A stretch of 33,277 bases of DNA, taken from a virus. The stretch is taken from positions 1 through 33,277 of the IMG/VR virus record IMGVR_UViG_3300009597_000165; one strand, written 5' to 3'. A program made the position numbers and the translations under genes. The notes beneath the pieces were generated by a model. The model did no database searches. It saw only the letters and a list, made by a program, of their open reading frames with translations, and had not been told where the DNA came from. Positions 7,001-14,845 of the stretch are shown in pieces (position 1 is the first letter of the stretch; each line of letters starts with the position of its first letter).

Positions 7001-8537
7001 GGAGCGCCTGTGGCGCGCCGAGAAGCAGGGCGCCGACGCGGTCAGGAAGGTCATCGACGAGATCAACGTCGCGTTCGAGGAGCAGAAGCGGCTGACGGCG
7101 TTCTTTGAGGACGTGCTGCCGTCCGCGCTCGACGAGGTCGCCAAGTCTGGCGGGCTCGTGACCGCGGAGTTCCGCGACATGCTAACGACGCTCGAGCGAA
7201 TGGGTCCGGCCACGGAGGCCATTAACGAGTTCTTCCTCGGCCAGGCGAACCGCGCGTCTGGCGGGCTCGCGGCCGCGCTGAAGGCCGGCGCCGACGCGAC
7301 GCGAACGCTCAAGGACCGGACCGACGACCTGCGCAAGGCGCAAGAGGCGCTGAACGAGGCGCGCCAGCGGTTCGGCGTCGGGTCGGACGAGTACGACGAC
7401 GCGATCGACAAGGTCCGCGAGCTGACCGCCGAGATCGACAAGCAGCGCAGCATCATCGGCGGCGCCGGCGTGACGAACGCGGCCTCTGCGATGGCGTTCG
7501 GCAACGCGATCGCGGCGACCTTCGCCATAATGGTCGAGCGCGGCATGGGATTCGCCGACGCGCTTCGGGCCATCGCGCCGGCGGTCGACGACCTGCGCGC
7601 GCAGCTCGAGGCGACCGGCCTGAGTGGCGGCGCGGCGTTCGACAAGATCGCGCGCCTCGCCGAGCTGGCGGCAGGCGAGATCACCGGGCCGATTCTCGAG
7701 AGCGTCGCCGGCCTTAACGACGCGCTGATCGGGCTGAACAACACGGGCCTCCTGAGCCAGGAGATGTTCGCTGGCCTGACTGGGCAGATCCGTCAGGCAT
7801 TCGACGCGCTCGTGCAAAACGGCGCGACGGCCGAGGAGGCGCTGGCGCTGATGCAGCCGACGCTGCAGACCGTCTGGGAGCTGATGGAGGACTTCGGTCT
7901 CGAAGTCGACGCGGCGACCATGGAGCTGATCGAGCAGGCGAAGAACGCGGGCATTGTCGGCGAGGCGCACCGCGCCGCGAGCGAGAAGGCGCAGCGCGCA
8001 CAGGAGCGCCTGGCGGCCGCGATGGAGCGCGTCGCAGACGTCCTTGAGCGCGTCTTCGGCGACGCCGGCGACCAGGTCGAGGAGTTCGAGTCGCGATCGG
8101 ACATCGCGGTCAGCAACGTCACGGAGTTCTTCGACCAGCTGCGCAACGAGGTCGAGAACACCATGGACGCGGTCGACGACCTGGCCGACGCGATCGAGAA
8201 CATGGGCGGCATAAGCGGTCCGAGCCACGGCGACAACCGCAGCGACGAGGACCGCATCGCCGAGTTCCTCCGCGACAACCCTGGCGACGAGCACCGCATC
8301 GGGTCGGCCCTCGGAATCCCCGGCTACGCGGGCGGCACGCACGGGAAGTTCGTCGACTTCGGCGCCGGTCAGACCGTGCGGCTCCACGGCAAGGAGCGCG
8401 TCATGACCGAGGGCGAGTCGACCGGCGGCGGCGTGGCGCGGATCGAGGTCCCGGTCTACCTGGACGGACGCGAGGTCGCGCGCGTCGTCGCGGAGAACCT
8501 GCCGGACGTGCTGGCGAAGATGGGCGTCAGGCCGTAG
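4080..8537 (+). CDS. Tail tape measure protein (TP901 family core)
   Basis: 1485 residues, the largest gene in the window. Residues from about 70 to 260 (FSADFESAMTKVGTITNIG, LVVASTGLKGADAVAVLTAAAKASA, ASMATFTRLG) match the TP901-type tape measure core. Next come hydrophobic segments (AVAFLALVAALGPLTYLLG; LVTALGFLIAPLAAAAYG) that may enter the host membrane during DNA injection, long coiled-coil stretches, and a C-terminal GYAGGTHGKFVDFGAGQTV/HGKERVM segment common at the end of these proteins. Tape measure length sets tail length; at the usual 0.15 nm per residue the tail would be near 220 nm. The start abuts the chaperone stop (TAGATGG). No lysozyme or peptidase domain was recognised within it. 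Confidence 0.95.
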   Translation: MAISIGTIEAVLRLRDELTPTLKRVSDDIVQLGSTMRRTGTEVRELGSAMTVGITAPLVAGAGAALKFSADFESAMTKVGTITNIGIDGIADMRQEILDLAPTVGIGPTPLSEALLVVASTGLKGADAVAVLTAAAKASAIGLGDTKDVARAVTSAIKAYGIENITAEEATNKLFVAVKEGGAEATEFAGTLGRVVGIASQVGVSFDEVLASMATFTRLGVNASEAATALRGILGTLADPSKEAAEELLKVGTSVDELRASVKEKGLQAALGDLVVAFRGNEDAMAKVFGNVRALAGVMGTAGAQGEAYAEVLRSISGASNEADEAFKETSKTIAFSWNQAMAKAQALAIQFGDAIAPVFRDVIPHVSALVDWLSRVVSWFSTLPPGVQTAAVAFLALVAALGPLTYLLGNLMAIAGGVTKVIGAVAGAFTVQAGAAGLSSRALGANAIAAGAAAIAQDGLAKALKFAAGEQLAFNFMAASGSQMLLPLSGAMAATSAATTAVGTAAATASVGVGTLVTALGFLIAPLAAAAYGLHGLFTMSQSDIDKWAESGAFAVGEFGTAVVSTTNKVTSSVHGMSSMLQGTAEEVNKQWVAMQLDRQVAQLTAEFNHLTDSVRPTAEQFNSFYTRAKALADQGAKLGVTLSGVVAGGLRDVKKATEGVKLVKLNEEAQKLADSLGKDIKKAAADYVSAVESVGGITQLTRDEQLAYADALDAAIEKLKLAGPTAENLLLKYQALRFELPQVERAERLHANALGLTQMAADKAETELTLFLKTLKEIGPTLDSLSHMPPPPVFFDVKNIRLQSMAGARAAQEQWLDVMREIGDATPETIAPPGMWQQVKGIFQSNLGSLNDIFMRAFEGGGGVGGAIQSFATKVTSNLLKMVPVIGEFLSQFAGAIVSGVKKIFGGLFGGVSEAEKAGRKLADQFRKGLEDGLNDSQRTEAGNDRWKMSLIAIRDAYLAVGRTAADANAIAERLWRAEKQGADAVRKVIDEINVAFEEQKRLTAFFEDVLPSALDEVAKSGGLVTAEFRDMLTTLERMGPATEAINEFFLGQANRASGGLAAALKAGADATRTLKDRTDDLRKAQEALNEARQRFGVGSDEYDDAIDKVRELTAEIDKQRSIIGGAGVTNAASAMAFGNAIAATFAIMVERGMGFADALRAIAPAVDDLRAQLEATGLSGGAAFDKIARLAELAAGEITGPILESVAGLNDALIGLNNTGLLSQEMFAGLTGQIRQAFDALVQNGATAEEALALMQPTLQTVWELMEDFGLEVDAATMELIEQAKNAGIVGEAHRAASEKAQRAQERLAAAMERVADVLERVFGDAGDQVEEFESRSDIAVSNVTEFFDQLRNEVENTMDAVDDLADAIENMGGISGPSHGDNRSDEDRIAEFLRDNPGDEHRIGSALGIPGYAGGTHGKFVDFGAGQTVRLHGKERVMTEGESTGGGVARIEVPVYLDGREVARVVAENLPDVLAKMGVRP

Positions 8538-8540
8538 CAG

Positions 8541-10274
8541 ATGCCGTCGATCACGCTCCAAGTCGGCTCGGTCGCGCTCGCCGGCACATACGTCGGCGTC
8601 GCGTTCTCTAACGCGAGCGCCGGAGCTGTCGCGTTCTCCGGCCACGCGCCGGTCGTCTCGACAAACCTGCGGCAGATCGCTATCCCCGCTGGCGCGCTCG
8701 TCGTCTCAGGCGCGCAGGGGCTGCTCGCGGTCACGGTGAAGCGGCAGCTGCAGGTCGGCGCGGTCACGACGACCGGCCGCGTGCCGATCGTATCGATCCT
8801 TGGCGGCACCGTGTCGCCGTCGGTCGGCCCGATCCGGCTGACAATTGGCGGCGTCGAGCAGACGCGGAAGGTCCAGAAGAACTCGCTGTCGCTGACCGAC
8901 GACATGAACGCGCGGAACACGCTGACGTTCACGCTCTACGACAGGCTCGGCACGCTGCACCCTGACGTCGGCGAGGACGTCGTGCTCTACGACCAGGATG
9001 GCGTCACGCGACTGTTCGCCGGCACGATCGAAGAGCCAGAGGAGTCGTCCTACATGGCGCAGGACCAGGCGCCGATGTTCGTCCGCGTCACGGCCGTCGA
9101 CTACAACCAGGTCGCCGACCGGCACATCGTCGCCGAGTCGTACGACAACCAGACGTTCACCGCCATCGCGAGCGACATTGTGTCGTCGTACCTGGCGCAG
9201 GACGGCGTGACGGTCGAGTCGATCTCGTCGGACGGCCCGACGTTCACGCGGAAGACGTTCAACTACGTCACGGCGGCCGAGTGCCTGAACCAGCTGAGCG
9301 AGGACACCGGCTACGCCTGGTGGATCGACTACGACAAGAAGTTCTACTTTGTTCCGCGCGACTCGCTCTACTCGCCGTTCGATGTCACGCTGGACAACTC
9401 GACGGCGCGTAAGCTTACGGTCAAGACGTCGCGGTCGCGCTACCGGAACCGTCACTACGTTCGCGCAGGCAAGGACCTAACCGACCCGCTGACCGAGTCG
9501 TTCGAGGGCGACGGCACGCTGCAGACGTTCACGGTCAGCCTTCCGATCGGCACCGAGCCGACGGTGACGCTCAACGGGAGCCCGCAGACGGTCGGCATCA
9601 GGAACGTCGAGGACGAGACGGCGTTCGACTGGTACTGGAACAAGGACTCGAACGAGATCTCGCAGCGCCGTGCCGCGGCGCCGATCTCCGTCACCGACGC
9701 GCTCGTGGTCGTGTTCCGCGGGCTCTATCCCGTGCTGGTCCAGGCGCAGGACGACGTCGAGGTCGCCGCGCGCGCCGCCGTCGAGGGCGGGTCCGGGCTC
9801 TACGAGACCATCGAGGACATCCCGGAGATCGACGACGCCGACACGGCCTTCGACGCCGCGCTCGCCAAGCTGCGGCGCGAGGGCCGCATTCAGCAGACGA
9901 TCACTGTCGAGACCGACATGCGCGGGCTCAGGTCCGGCTATCTGCTGCGCATCGACGCGACGAAGCACAACGTCTCCGGCTACTACCTGATCCAGGCCGT
10001 ACGCGCGCGCGACGTGGACGCGCAGTTCCTGCGCTACACGGCGACCGTCATCGACGGTGACGCCGTCGGCGGATGGATCGCGTTCTACCAGAAGCTGATG
10101 GCGCTCAGGCGGCAGAGCGTGTCGACCGACAACGAGCTGCTCCAAATGCTGCGTATGCATAGGGACGACGTCGCCGCCGCCGAGGCGATCGTGACCGACG
10201 CCGCGACGTACGCCAAGGAGACGCGCGTCGGCTTCGCGCTGGTCGGCCTCAGCGAGACAGGAGTGACGCCGTGA
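8541..10274 (+). CDS. Tail hub / baseplate protein
   Basis: 577 residues, starting 3 bases after the tape measure stop. The first 90 residues contain four short beta repeats of the form VGxVxxxGxxPxV (VGSVALAG, GAVAFSGHAPVV, GALVVSG, GAVTTTGRVPIV), a repeat seen in tail proteins. Then comes a hub-like part: LTDDMNARNTLTFTLYD, a YDQDGVTRLFAGTIEE barrel, and VTAVDYNQVADRHIVAESY...AIASDIVSSYL, which resembles gp27/Tal-type tail hub domains that close the tail tube. The end is alpha-helical. The protein probably forms the trimeric or hexameric tail tip to which fibres attach. No enzymatic domain is visible. The exact subfamily (Dit versus Tal) is not certain. Confidence 0.75.
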   Translation: MPSITLQVGSVALAGTYVGVAFSNASAGAVAFSGHAPVVSTNLRQIAIPAGALVVSGAQGLLAVTVKRQLQVGAVTTTGRVPIVSILGGTVSPSVGPIRLTIGGVEQTRKVQKNSLSLTDDMNARNTLTFTLYDRLGTLHPDVGEDVVLYDQDGVTRLFAGTIEEPEESSYMAQDQAPMFVRVTAVDYNQVADRHIVAESYDNQTFTAIASDIVSSYLAQDGVTVESISSDGPTFTRKTFNYVTAAECLNQLSEDTGYAWWIDYDKKFYFVPRDSLYSPFDVTLDNSTARKLTVKTSRSRYRNRHYVRAGKDLTDPLTESFEGDGTLQTFTVSLPIGTEPTVTLNGSPQTVGIRNVEDETAFDWYWNKDSNEISQRRAAAPISVTDALVVVFRGLYPVLVQAQDDVEVAARAAVEGGSGLYETIEDIPEIDDADTAFDAALAKLRREGRIQQTITVETDMRGLRSGYLLRIDATKHNVSGYYLIQAVRARDVDAQFLRYTATVIDGDAVGGWIAFYQKLMALRRQSVSTDNELLQMLRMHRDDVAAAEAIVTDAATYAKETRVGFALVGLSETGVTP

Positions 10275-10711
10275 CGGCAGCGAGGGGAGAGGTCGACGTC
10301 TTCGTACTCGACGCCGCGACCGGCGCGCTGCTGCGCCACCAGCGCGTCGCGAACCGCGTCGTTACGACCGGGCGGAACCAGATCAGAGACGCCGTCTACG
10401 ACGGCACGATCTCGCCGCCGATTCGGTTCGCGCTCGGGACCGGGAACACCGCCGTCGCGGACGGCGATACGTCGCTCGTCAACGAGATCTGGCGCGACGT
10501 GTTCGCGACGAAATCGAAGAGCACCGCCTCCGTCGAATACAAGTACTTCCTGACGTCAGTGACCGCGAACGGCTACACGCTCAGCGAGGCCGGGCTGTTC
10601 GATGCCGCGGTCTCAGGCACGATGCACGCGCGCGTCCTGCTCGACCCTATCGTCAAGACGTCAGGCATCGCCGTTCTGTTCGTCTGGACGCTTACATGGA
10701 GTGCCGCCTGA
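10271..10711 (+). CDS. Distal tail / tail fibre-associated protein
   Basis: 146 residues from GTG 10271 (GTGA overlap with the hub gene). The sequence has the pattern of proteins at the phage tail tip: LGTGNTAVADGDTSLVNEIWRD, then the YTLSEAGLFDAAVSGTMHARVLLDPI motif and a final hydrophobic strand VLFVWTLTW. The LSEAGLFD motif with a following M-AR is frequent in tail fibre and baseplate wedge-like proteins. It likely sits between hub and receptor-binding parts. Subfunction is not resolved. Confidence 0.65.
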   Translation: MTAARGEVDVFVLDAATGALLRHQRVANRVVTTGRNQIRDAVYDGTISPPIRFALGTGNTAVADGDTSLVNEIWRDVFATKSKSTASVEYKYFLTSVTANGYTLSEAGLFDAAVSGTMHARVLLDPIVKTSGIAVLFVWTLTWSAA

Positions 10712-11505
10712 TGGCTGGATGGGCAACCGGCGACAACCACACCGAGAAGCGCCGCAACCGCGAGTGGGGGCCGCTCCGCCTGCTGATGCCGGTGTTCGAC
10801 ATCGCGAACGGCGGCAGCGTCACGGCCTCGGCCGCGCCGGCAGACGGCAACTACGTCACGACCGGCGAGGCGACGCACTACACAGCAGGGTCAGGCATCT
10901 CCGTCTCGGTAATCAAGAACATCACGATTACCAACCACGAGGCCGGATCGAACACCGCCCGCGTGCACCTCGTGCCGAACGGCGGGTCACGCCAGGCCGC
11001 GAACGCCATCTACTTCGGGACGCTCTACCTGAAGGAGACGGTCAGCCTGTCGGGACCGTTCTTTATAGACCCGAGCGACACCGTTCGGTCGATCTCGTCC
11101 GACGCGAGCGGCACGGACCTCAGCCTGCGCATCGACTACGAGGAGTGGACCGGGCACCCGGCCGGCGTCACGTGCATCGTCGACGACGGCGACGCGCTGA
11201 CGACGTCGTTCGCGACCTACTACACGTGCCCGGCGTCGAATGTCCAGCACTCGAACGCGATCGTGCTCGCGTGCAACACGCACACGGCCGCCGTCGACGT
11301 GGAAATCGCGGTGATCCCGTCCGGGCAGGCGCAGGCGAACCGCTACAACATCTTCACCGGCAGCCTGCGGGCCGGCGACACGCTGTTCATGGGCGACGTG
11401 CTCGAACCGTTCATCCTCGAGCCAGGCGACTTCATTCAGGCGAAGGCGAGCACCGGCGCGGTCGTCGCGTTCCGTGTGACGCCGGTCGAATACGCGACTC
11501 CGTAG
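10711..11505 (+). CDS. Minor tail protein with two similar beta domains
   Basis: ATG 10711 overlaps the previous stop (TGATG); an in-frame ATG 15 bases earlier is less likely. The 264-residue product is beta-rich and seems to hold two related domains of about 85 residues. Each begins with a strand containing an N-T-A pair (EAGSNTARVHLVP; CNTHTAAVDVEIAVIP), then an A/N-rich turn, a Y-x-G or F-x-G strand, and ends in a GD or P-SD turn before a strand (FIDPSDTVRSISSD; ILEPGDFIQAKAS). Such duplicated jelly-roll-like domains are typical of minor structural proteins near the tail tip, possibly for host surface contact. No homologue function can be assigned. Confidence 0.65.
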   Translation: MAGWATGDNHTEKRRNREWGPLRLLMPVFDIANGGSVTASAAPADGNYVTTGEATHYTAGSGISVSVIKNITITNHEAGSNTARVHLVPNGGSRQAANAIYFGTLYLKETVSLSGPFFIDPSDTVRSISSDASGTDLSLRIDYEEWTGHPAGVTCIVDDGDALTTSFATYYTCPASNVQHSNAIVLACNTHTAAVDVEIAVIPSGQAQANRYNIFTGSLRAGDTLFMGDVLEPFILEPGDFIQAKASTGAVVAFRVTPVEYATP

Positions 11506-11524
11506 CTAGGGAGAAGGAGACAGT

Positions 11525-12133
11525 ATGGCGATCTCGCGCACAGGGCCGACGCCGGCCGACGTGGTCTTCTGGAACGGCGTCGCCGTCCCGGCCGGTCAGT
11601 ACGACGCCATGTTCACGCCAACGCTCGCCGACCTGATTAGCATGACCGGCGACCAGACATTCTGCTCGTTCACGGTGCCTGGCGGCACGTGGCGCGACGG
11701 GGAGGTCGTGATCGCCAGAATTATCGCCCTGCGGAAGAACAACACCGGCAGCCCGCAGGACACGACGATCCGCCTGTCGTTCACCGGCGCCGCGCTGACT
11801 ACGATCGGCGGGCCGAACACGTGGACGGACAGCGCGACCGAGTTCCGCAACTTCGGTCACGTCCCGATGTTCCGCGGCGGGAGCAGCGTCTACGTCCCGA
11901 CGACCGGATGGTCCGAGGGGACGGACCATCAGACCGGCTCACCGGACGACCTGATCACTAACACCCAGCGCTTCGACTCAGGGCAGGGGTTCATCGTCTT
12001 CACGCCGACGAACTTCACCAGCGACATCCTCGTGACGCTCGCGCTCAACGTGCCAGTGAATAGCGCGAACTGGTACTTCAAGCCGCGTCACGCCGCCTGC
12101 TACAAGACGATCCACTGGCCGTCGTTCGGATAA
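11525..12133 (+). CDS. Putative virion protein, beta-rich, unknown function
   Basis: 202 residues from ATG 11525, preceded by GGGAGAAGGAGA. Composition is Thr/Gly/Pro-rich with alternating strands (DTTIRLSFTGAALTTIGG; DILVTLALNVPVNSANWYF), few charged helices and few cysteines, as expected of a virion surface protein. It is the last gene of the tail operon before coiled-coil and cytoplasmic genes. A receptor-contact or decoration role is plausible; I do not recognise the family. Confidence 0.6.
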   Translation: MAISRTGPTPADVVFWNGVAVPAGQYDAMFTPTLADLISMTGDQTFCSFTVPGGTWRDGEVVIARIIALRKNNTGSPQDTTIRLSFTGAALTTIGGPNTWTDSATEFRNFGHVPMFRGGSSVYVPTTGWSEGTDHQTGSPDDLITNTQRFDSGQGFIVFTPTNFTSDILVTLALNVPVNSANWYFKPRHAACYKTIHWPSFG

Positions 12134-12159
12134 GCCGATTCTGATGGGGAGGTCCCGGC

Positions 12160-12651
12160 ATGAAGCGCGATGACGACGACGCAACGACATCGAGATTGCG
12201 CGCCACGATTCGCGAGGAGCTGGCCGCTATACACGGCCTGAAGAAGAACGGCGACACGGCGCTCGAATACATCAAGCGCATCGTGACGCCCGAGCGCGTG
12301 ATGCTGACGTTCCTGCTCGTCTACCAGCTTGGCGGCGAGGTGCGGAACGTCCGCTCGCAGCTCGACTCGCTCGCCGTGCGCGAGAAGGCGGTCACGCAGC
12401 AGCAGGCGCATCTGTCGCACCAGATGCAGTCGATGTCGACGCTGGTGCAGCAGCAGGGTGAGCTGCTCCTGTCGCAGAACGCGACCGTCGACGAACTGAT
12501 GGTGCAGACGGACACGCTACGCCGGACGACGAGCGTGCTCGACGACCGCATCAACAACACCGTGACGCGGTCCGAGTTCGCGGCCGCCGTGACGCAGCGC
12601 ATCCTGCCGCGCCTCGACCGCATCGAGCGGACGCTGGAGACGTCGAAGTAG
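12160..12651 (+). CDS. Coiled-coil protein with short hydrophobic segment
   Basis: 163 residues from ATG 12160 with GGGGAGG ahead of it. A charged N-terminus is followed by a short hydrophobic stretch (ERVMLTFLLVYQLGG, around residues 48-62) and then a long Gln/Leu/Ser coiled coil with heptad spacing (QQQAHLSHQMQSMSTLVQQQ). The layout resembles membrane-anchored coiled-coil proteins in phage lysis or tail regions, and position right after tail genes is a common site for lysis accessories. The hydrophobic run is short for a transmembrane helix, so membrane attachment is only a possibility. Confidence 0.6.
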   Translation: MKRDDDDATTSRLRATIREELAAIHGLKKNGDTALEYIKRIVTPERVMLTFLLVYQLGGEVRNVRSQLDSLAVREKAVTQQQAHLSHQMQSMSTLVQQQGELLLSQNATVDELMVQTDTLRRTTSVLDDRINNTVTRSEFAAAVTQRILPRLDRIERTLETSK

Positions 12652-12711
12652 GTGACGCGGCGACGGTGGGCGCGCCTGCCGAGGGGCAGGTGCTACAGAC
12701 GGAGGCGGTAG

Positions 12712-13032
12712 ATGGCAGCAGCAGACGCGCCGCGCCGGGACGACGCGCGCTACGCGCTCGTCCTGTGGCCTGACACGCCGAACCCGCTCTACAACGACGG
12801 CGACGAGGCGTCACCGTCGTGCATCGAGACGACCGCCGACGGGCAGGACTGCGTCGCGGTCGCGCTCGCGCGCGGCGCCGTCGTGGTCGCCGTCGAGCGC
12901 AGCGACTGGTGCACGCACACGCCGAGCCCGATCCCGTCGCAGCGCGCCGCGACGCGGACCATCCGCGCGCGCCGGCGGAAGAACTGGTGGCTCTACCGCG
13001 AGGAGCGCGCAAACGGCAAGGGCGAGACGTAG
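12712..13032 (+). CDS. Hypothetical protein, 106 residues
   Basis: ATG 12712 follows GGAGG at good spacing. The protein has a compact N-terminal half with two Cys (SCIETTADGQDCVAVALARG) and a strongly basic Trp-containing C-terminus (RARRRKNWWLYREER). A 19-codon Arg-rich frame starting at GTG 12652 ends directly before this ATG and may be a leader or chance. No family recognised. Confidence 0.6.
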   Translation: MAAADAPRRDDARYALVLWPDTPNPLYNDGDEASPSCIETTADGQDCVAVALARGAVVVAVERSDWCTHTPSPIPSQRAATRTIRARRRKNWWLYREERANGKGET

Positions 13033-13035
13033 GCC

Positions 13036-13209
13036 GTGCCGCAGCACGCGTGCCCGTCCTGCGGGCACCGAGGCGCCCACGAGCGGCTCGACTACGGGTG
13101 GGTCGTCTGCGGCCTGTGCTGGATCGCCTACCGGATCGGCGACACCGGGAAGGTCGTCGCGTGGGCGCCCACGAACAAGTCGCACCCGGCACTGAGGAGC
13201 AGACGATGA
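13036..13209 (+). CDS. Small zinc-ribbon protein, 57 residues
   Basis: From GTG 13036 the frame encodes CPSCGH, then CGLC 16 residues later: a treble-clef or ribbon zinc site. It sits 3 bases after the previous stop and overlaps the next ATG (ATGA). The ribosome binding site is weak, so expression may depend on coupling. Function unknown; likely a small nucleic-acid or protein-binding ribbon. Confidence 0.6.
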   Translation: MPQHACPSCGHRGAHERLDYGWVVCGLCWIAYRIGDTGKVVAWAPTNKSHPALRSRR

Positions 13210-13466
13210 ACGTCACGCGCCGCGCCCTGCTCGCTACGCTGATCGGCGTAACCGTTACGCCGAAGGGCGTAACGGCCGACGGCGGCGTCCACGTGGTCGG
13301 GCATCTCGGCGGCGCCGACGCCGAGGGCGGCTATTTCGAGCTGGTCAACGCCGAGGACGTCGGCGCGAAGGACCTGATTCTCGCGACTCCGATCCGCAGC
13401 CCGCTCTACCCGAACCTGAAGGCGCTCGTCGGGAAGAAGGTGCAGGTCAGCGTCTTCGAGCCGTGA
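13206..13466 (+). CDS. Putative exported protein with twin-Arg signal-like N-terminus
   Basis: 86 residues from ATG 13206, preceded by GAGGAG. The start MNVTRRALLATLIGVTVT has an RR pair and a hydrophobic stretch, like a short Tat or Sec signal, with a possible cleavage near VTADG. The remainder is a small beta domain (VHVVGHLGG...YFELVNAEDV...KKVQVSVFEP). If exported it would act in the cell envelope or outside; no catalytic motif is seen. The signal call is moderate because the hydrophobic core is short. Confidence 0.6.
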   Translation: MNVTRRALLATLIGVTVTPKGVTADGGVHVVGHLGGADAEGGYFELVNAEDVGAKDLILATPIRSPLYPNLKALVGKKVQVSVFEP

Positions 13467-13825
13467 AGGTCGCGCGAGCGTGCGTCCATTGCGGGCGCGT
13501 CACGAGCCGGCGACATCGACTTACCTGCCAGCCATGCAGGTATGCGCGTGCGGTCCGGGCGCGCGCGCAGCGATGGACGGACGGCGTCAGGAAGGCGTGT
13601 CGGGAGTGCGGGAAGCCTGTGCCGAGATACATCTGGGTCGGCCAGGGGCTGTCGTTCTGCCGTAAATGCCGCAAGGCGCGGCCCGGCATGGCGCGGTACT
13701 ACGCGAGCGCAAAAAACCGCGCGCGCGATAAGCGGTACCGCGACAAGCCGCTAACGCGGGAGCATCATAGATGGCGAAGTCGGAGCTACAGGCGCCGGCT
13801 AAGAATCTCTGCTTCGAGGATCTGA
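13463..13825 (+). CDS. Double zinc-ribbon, basic protein
   Basis: 120 residues from GTG 13463 (GTGA overlap). It has CVHC...CQPC and CREC...CRKC, two zinc-binding pairs, and a very basic C-terminus rich in Arg, Tyr and His. This fits a DNA- or RNA-binding protein; an eroded HNH-type protein is an alternative, but no complete HNH triad can be seen. Its last 55 bases overlap the next gene in another frame, a large overlap, so one of the two ends may be misjudged. The overlap holds a CCGC-TAAC-GCGG hairpin (13748-13759). Confidence 0.6.
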   Translation: MKVARACVHCGRVTSRRHRLTCQPCRYARAVRARAQRWTDGVRKACRECGKPVPRYIWVGQGLSFCRKCRKARPGMARYYASAKNRARDKRYRDKPLTREHHRWRSRSYRRRLRISASRI

Positions 13826-14667
13826 TCCAGTCGACGACGTCCTATATGGACAAGCTCGCGGCGTCGATGCCGCGCAACGAGCACCGCATGACGAGCGGGA
13901 TGCTCTACGGCGAGCAGGCGAAGTACGTCGCCTGGGATTTGCCGGCGAAGAAGTTCGACCACGTCGAGCTGCTGCAGGTGACGGACGTTCAGTTCGGCCA
14001 CGTGCACTGCAAGTACGACCGCGTCATCGAGTACCGCGACTGGATCCTGAAGGAGCCGAACCGGTTCATGCTCTGGACCGGCGACAACGTCGACGCCTGG
14101 GCTATGTGGTCGCCCGGCCGCGCGTTCGACCAGATCGCGGACCCGCAAAGCCAGGTGTTCAAGTTCTGCGAGGTCTGGGCGCCGGCACGGCACCGCATCC
14201 TCGGCTACGTCGGCGGCAACCACGAGCGGCGCGCGATCCCCGGCTTCGGCGACCTCGGTATCCTGATCGCGACGCTGCTGAAGGTGCCCTACTCGAACGG
14301 GCGGCAGTTCGTCGACATCCGGTTCGGGAAGCACCAGCCATTCAAGGTCGCGCTCTGGCACGGCGTCGGCGCGTCGCGGTCGAAGGGGGCGGTTACGAAC
14401 GTGCTGCACCGGTTCATGGGCCAGGGCGACGCGCAGCTCTACCTGATGGGCCACCTGCACCAGGCCGTGCTGCTGCCGGACTGGAAGGAGATCCGCGACA
14501 CTGACCGGCAGCGCGTCAAGCTGCAGAAGACCATCGGCGCGATCGGCACGAGCTTCCTCGAGACGTGGGGCACCTACGGCGAGGTCGCCGGCTACGCCGG
14601 GTCTGACGTGATGATGGCGCGCGCGGTCCTCGAGGCCGACGGGAAGTGGGAACTCACCCTGCGGTGA
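13771..14667 (+). CDS. Calcineurin-like metallophosphoesterase
   Basis: 298 residues. All motifs of the metallophosphoesterase fold are present in order: D72 in TDVQFGH, GDN at 104-106, GNHE at 149-152, H197 in WHG, and GHLH at 227-230. These ligands hold two metal ions that cleave phosphoesters, on nucleic acids, nucleotides or phosphoproteins. Phages encode such enzymes as nucleases (SbcD/Mre11-like, usually with a partner ATPase) or stand-alone phosphatases; no SbcC partner is nearby, so a stand-alone role seems likelier. The ATG at 13771 follows GGGAG but overlaps the previous gene; a later start (ATG 13846) would still keep every motif. Confidence 0.9.
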   Translation: MAKSELQAPAKNLCFEDLIQSTTSYMDKLAASMPRNEHRMTSGMLYGEQAKYVAWDLPAKKFDHVELLQVTDVQFGHVHCKYDRVIEYRDWILKEPNRFMLWTGDNVDAWAMWSPGRAFDQIADPQSQVFKFCEVWAPARHRILGYVGGNHERRAIPGFGDLGILIATLLKVPYSNGRQFVDIRFGKHQPFKVALWHGVGASRSKGAVTNVLHRFMGQGDAQLYLMGHLHQAVLLPDWKEIRDTDRQRVKLQKTIGAIGTSFLETWGTYGEVAGYAGSDVMMARAVLEADGKWELTLR

Positions 14668-14768
14668 GGCGCTGCTGGCTCTGCTTCGGCATCGGCGTCT
14701 ACGCGTCGAAGTGGCGGGCGGTGACGATCGGGCCGTGCTGGTGGTGCCGGCCGTGGAGGATCTGGTGA
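14664..14768 (+). CDS. Tiny zinc-ribbon peptide, 34 residues, Trp-rich
   Basis: GTG 14664 overlaps the phosphoesterase stop. The frame has CWLC and CWWC, 21 residues apart, and ends at 14768 where the next GTG overlaps. Two CxxC knuckles in a peptide this short support a real zinc-binding protein. Function unknown. Confidence 0.5.
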   Translation: MRRCWLCFGIGVYASKWRAVTIGPCWWCRPWRIW

Positions 14769-14845
14769 ACCGTTGCGAGGCCTGCGGCCGGGACATGGGC
14801 GGCGAGGAGCGCGTCTGCATTTACTGCGGGCACTGGCACGAGTGA
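14765..14845 (+). CDS. Tiny zinc-ribbon peptide, 26 residues
   Basis: GTG 14765 overlaps the previous stop and the stop overlaps the next GTG. The peptide has CEAC and CIYC with 10 residues between, followed by GHWH. It is second in a run of three coupled genes. Too short for a family call, but the cysteine spacing and tight coupling argue against chance. Confidence 0.5.
   Translation: MNRCEACGRDMGGEERVCIYCGHWHE

Noticed and set aside
7182-8645. A 487-codon reverse-strand frame inside the tape measure gene
   Set aside because: Composition is of shadow type (Arg/Val/Asp/Leu) and the forward frame is a clear tape measure protein.
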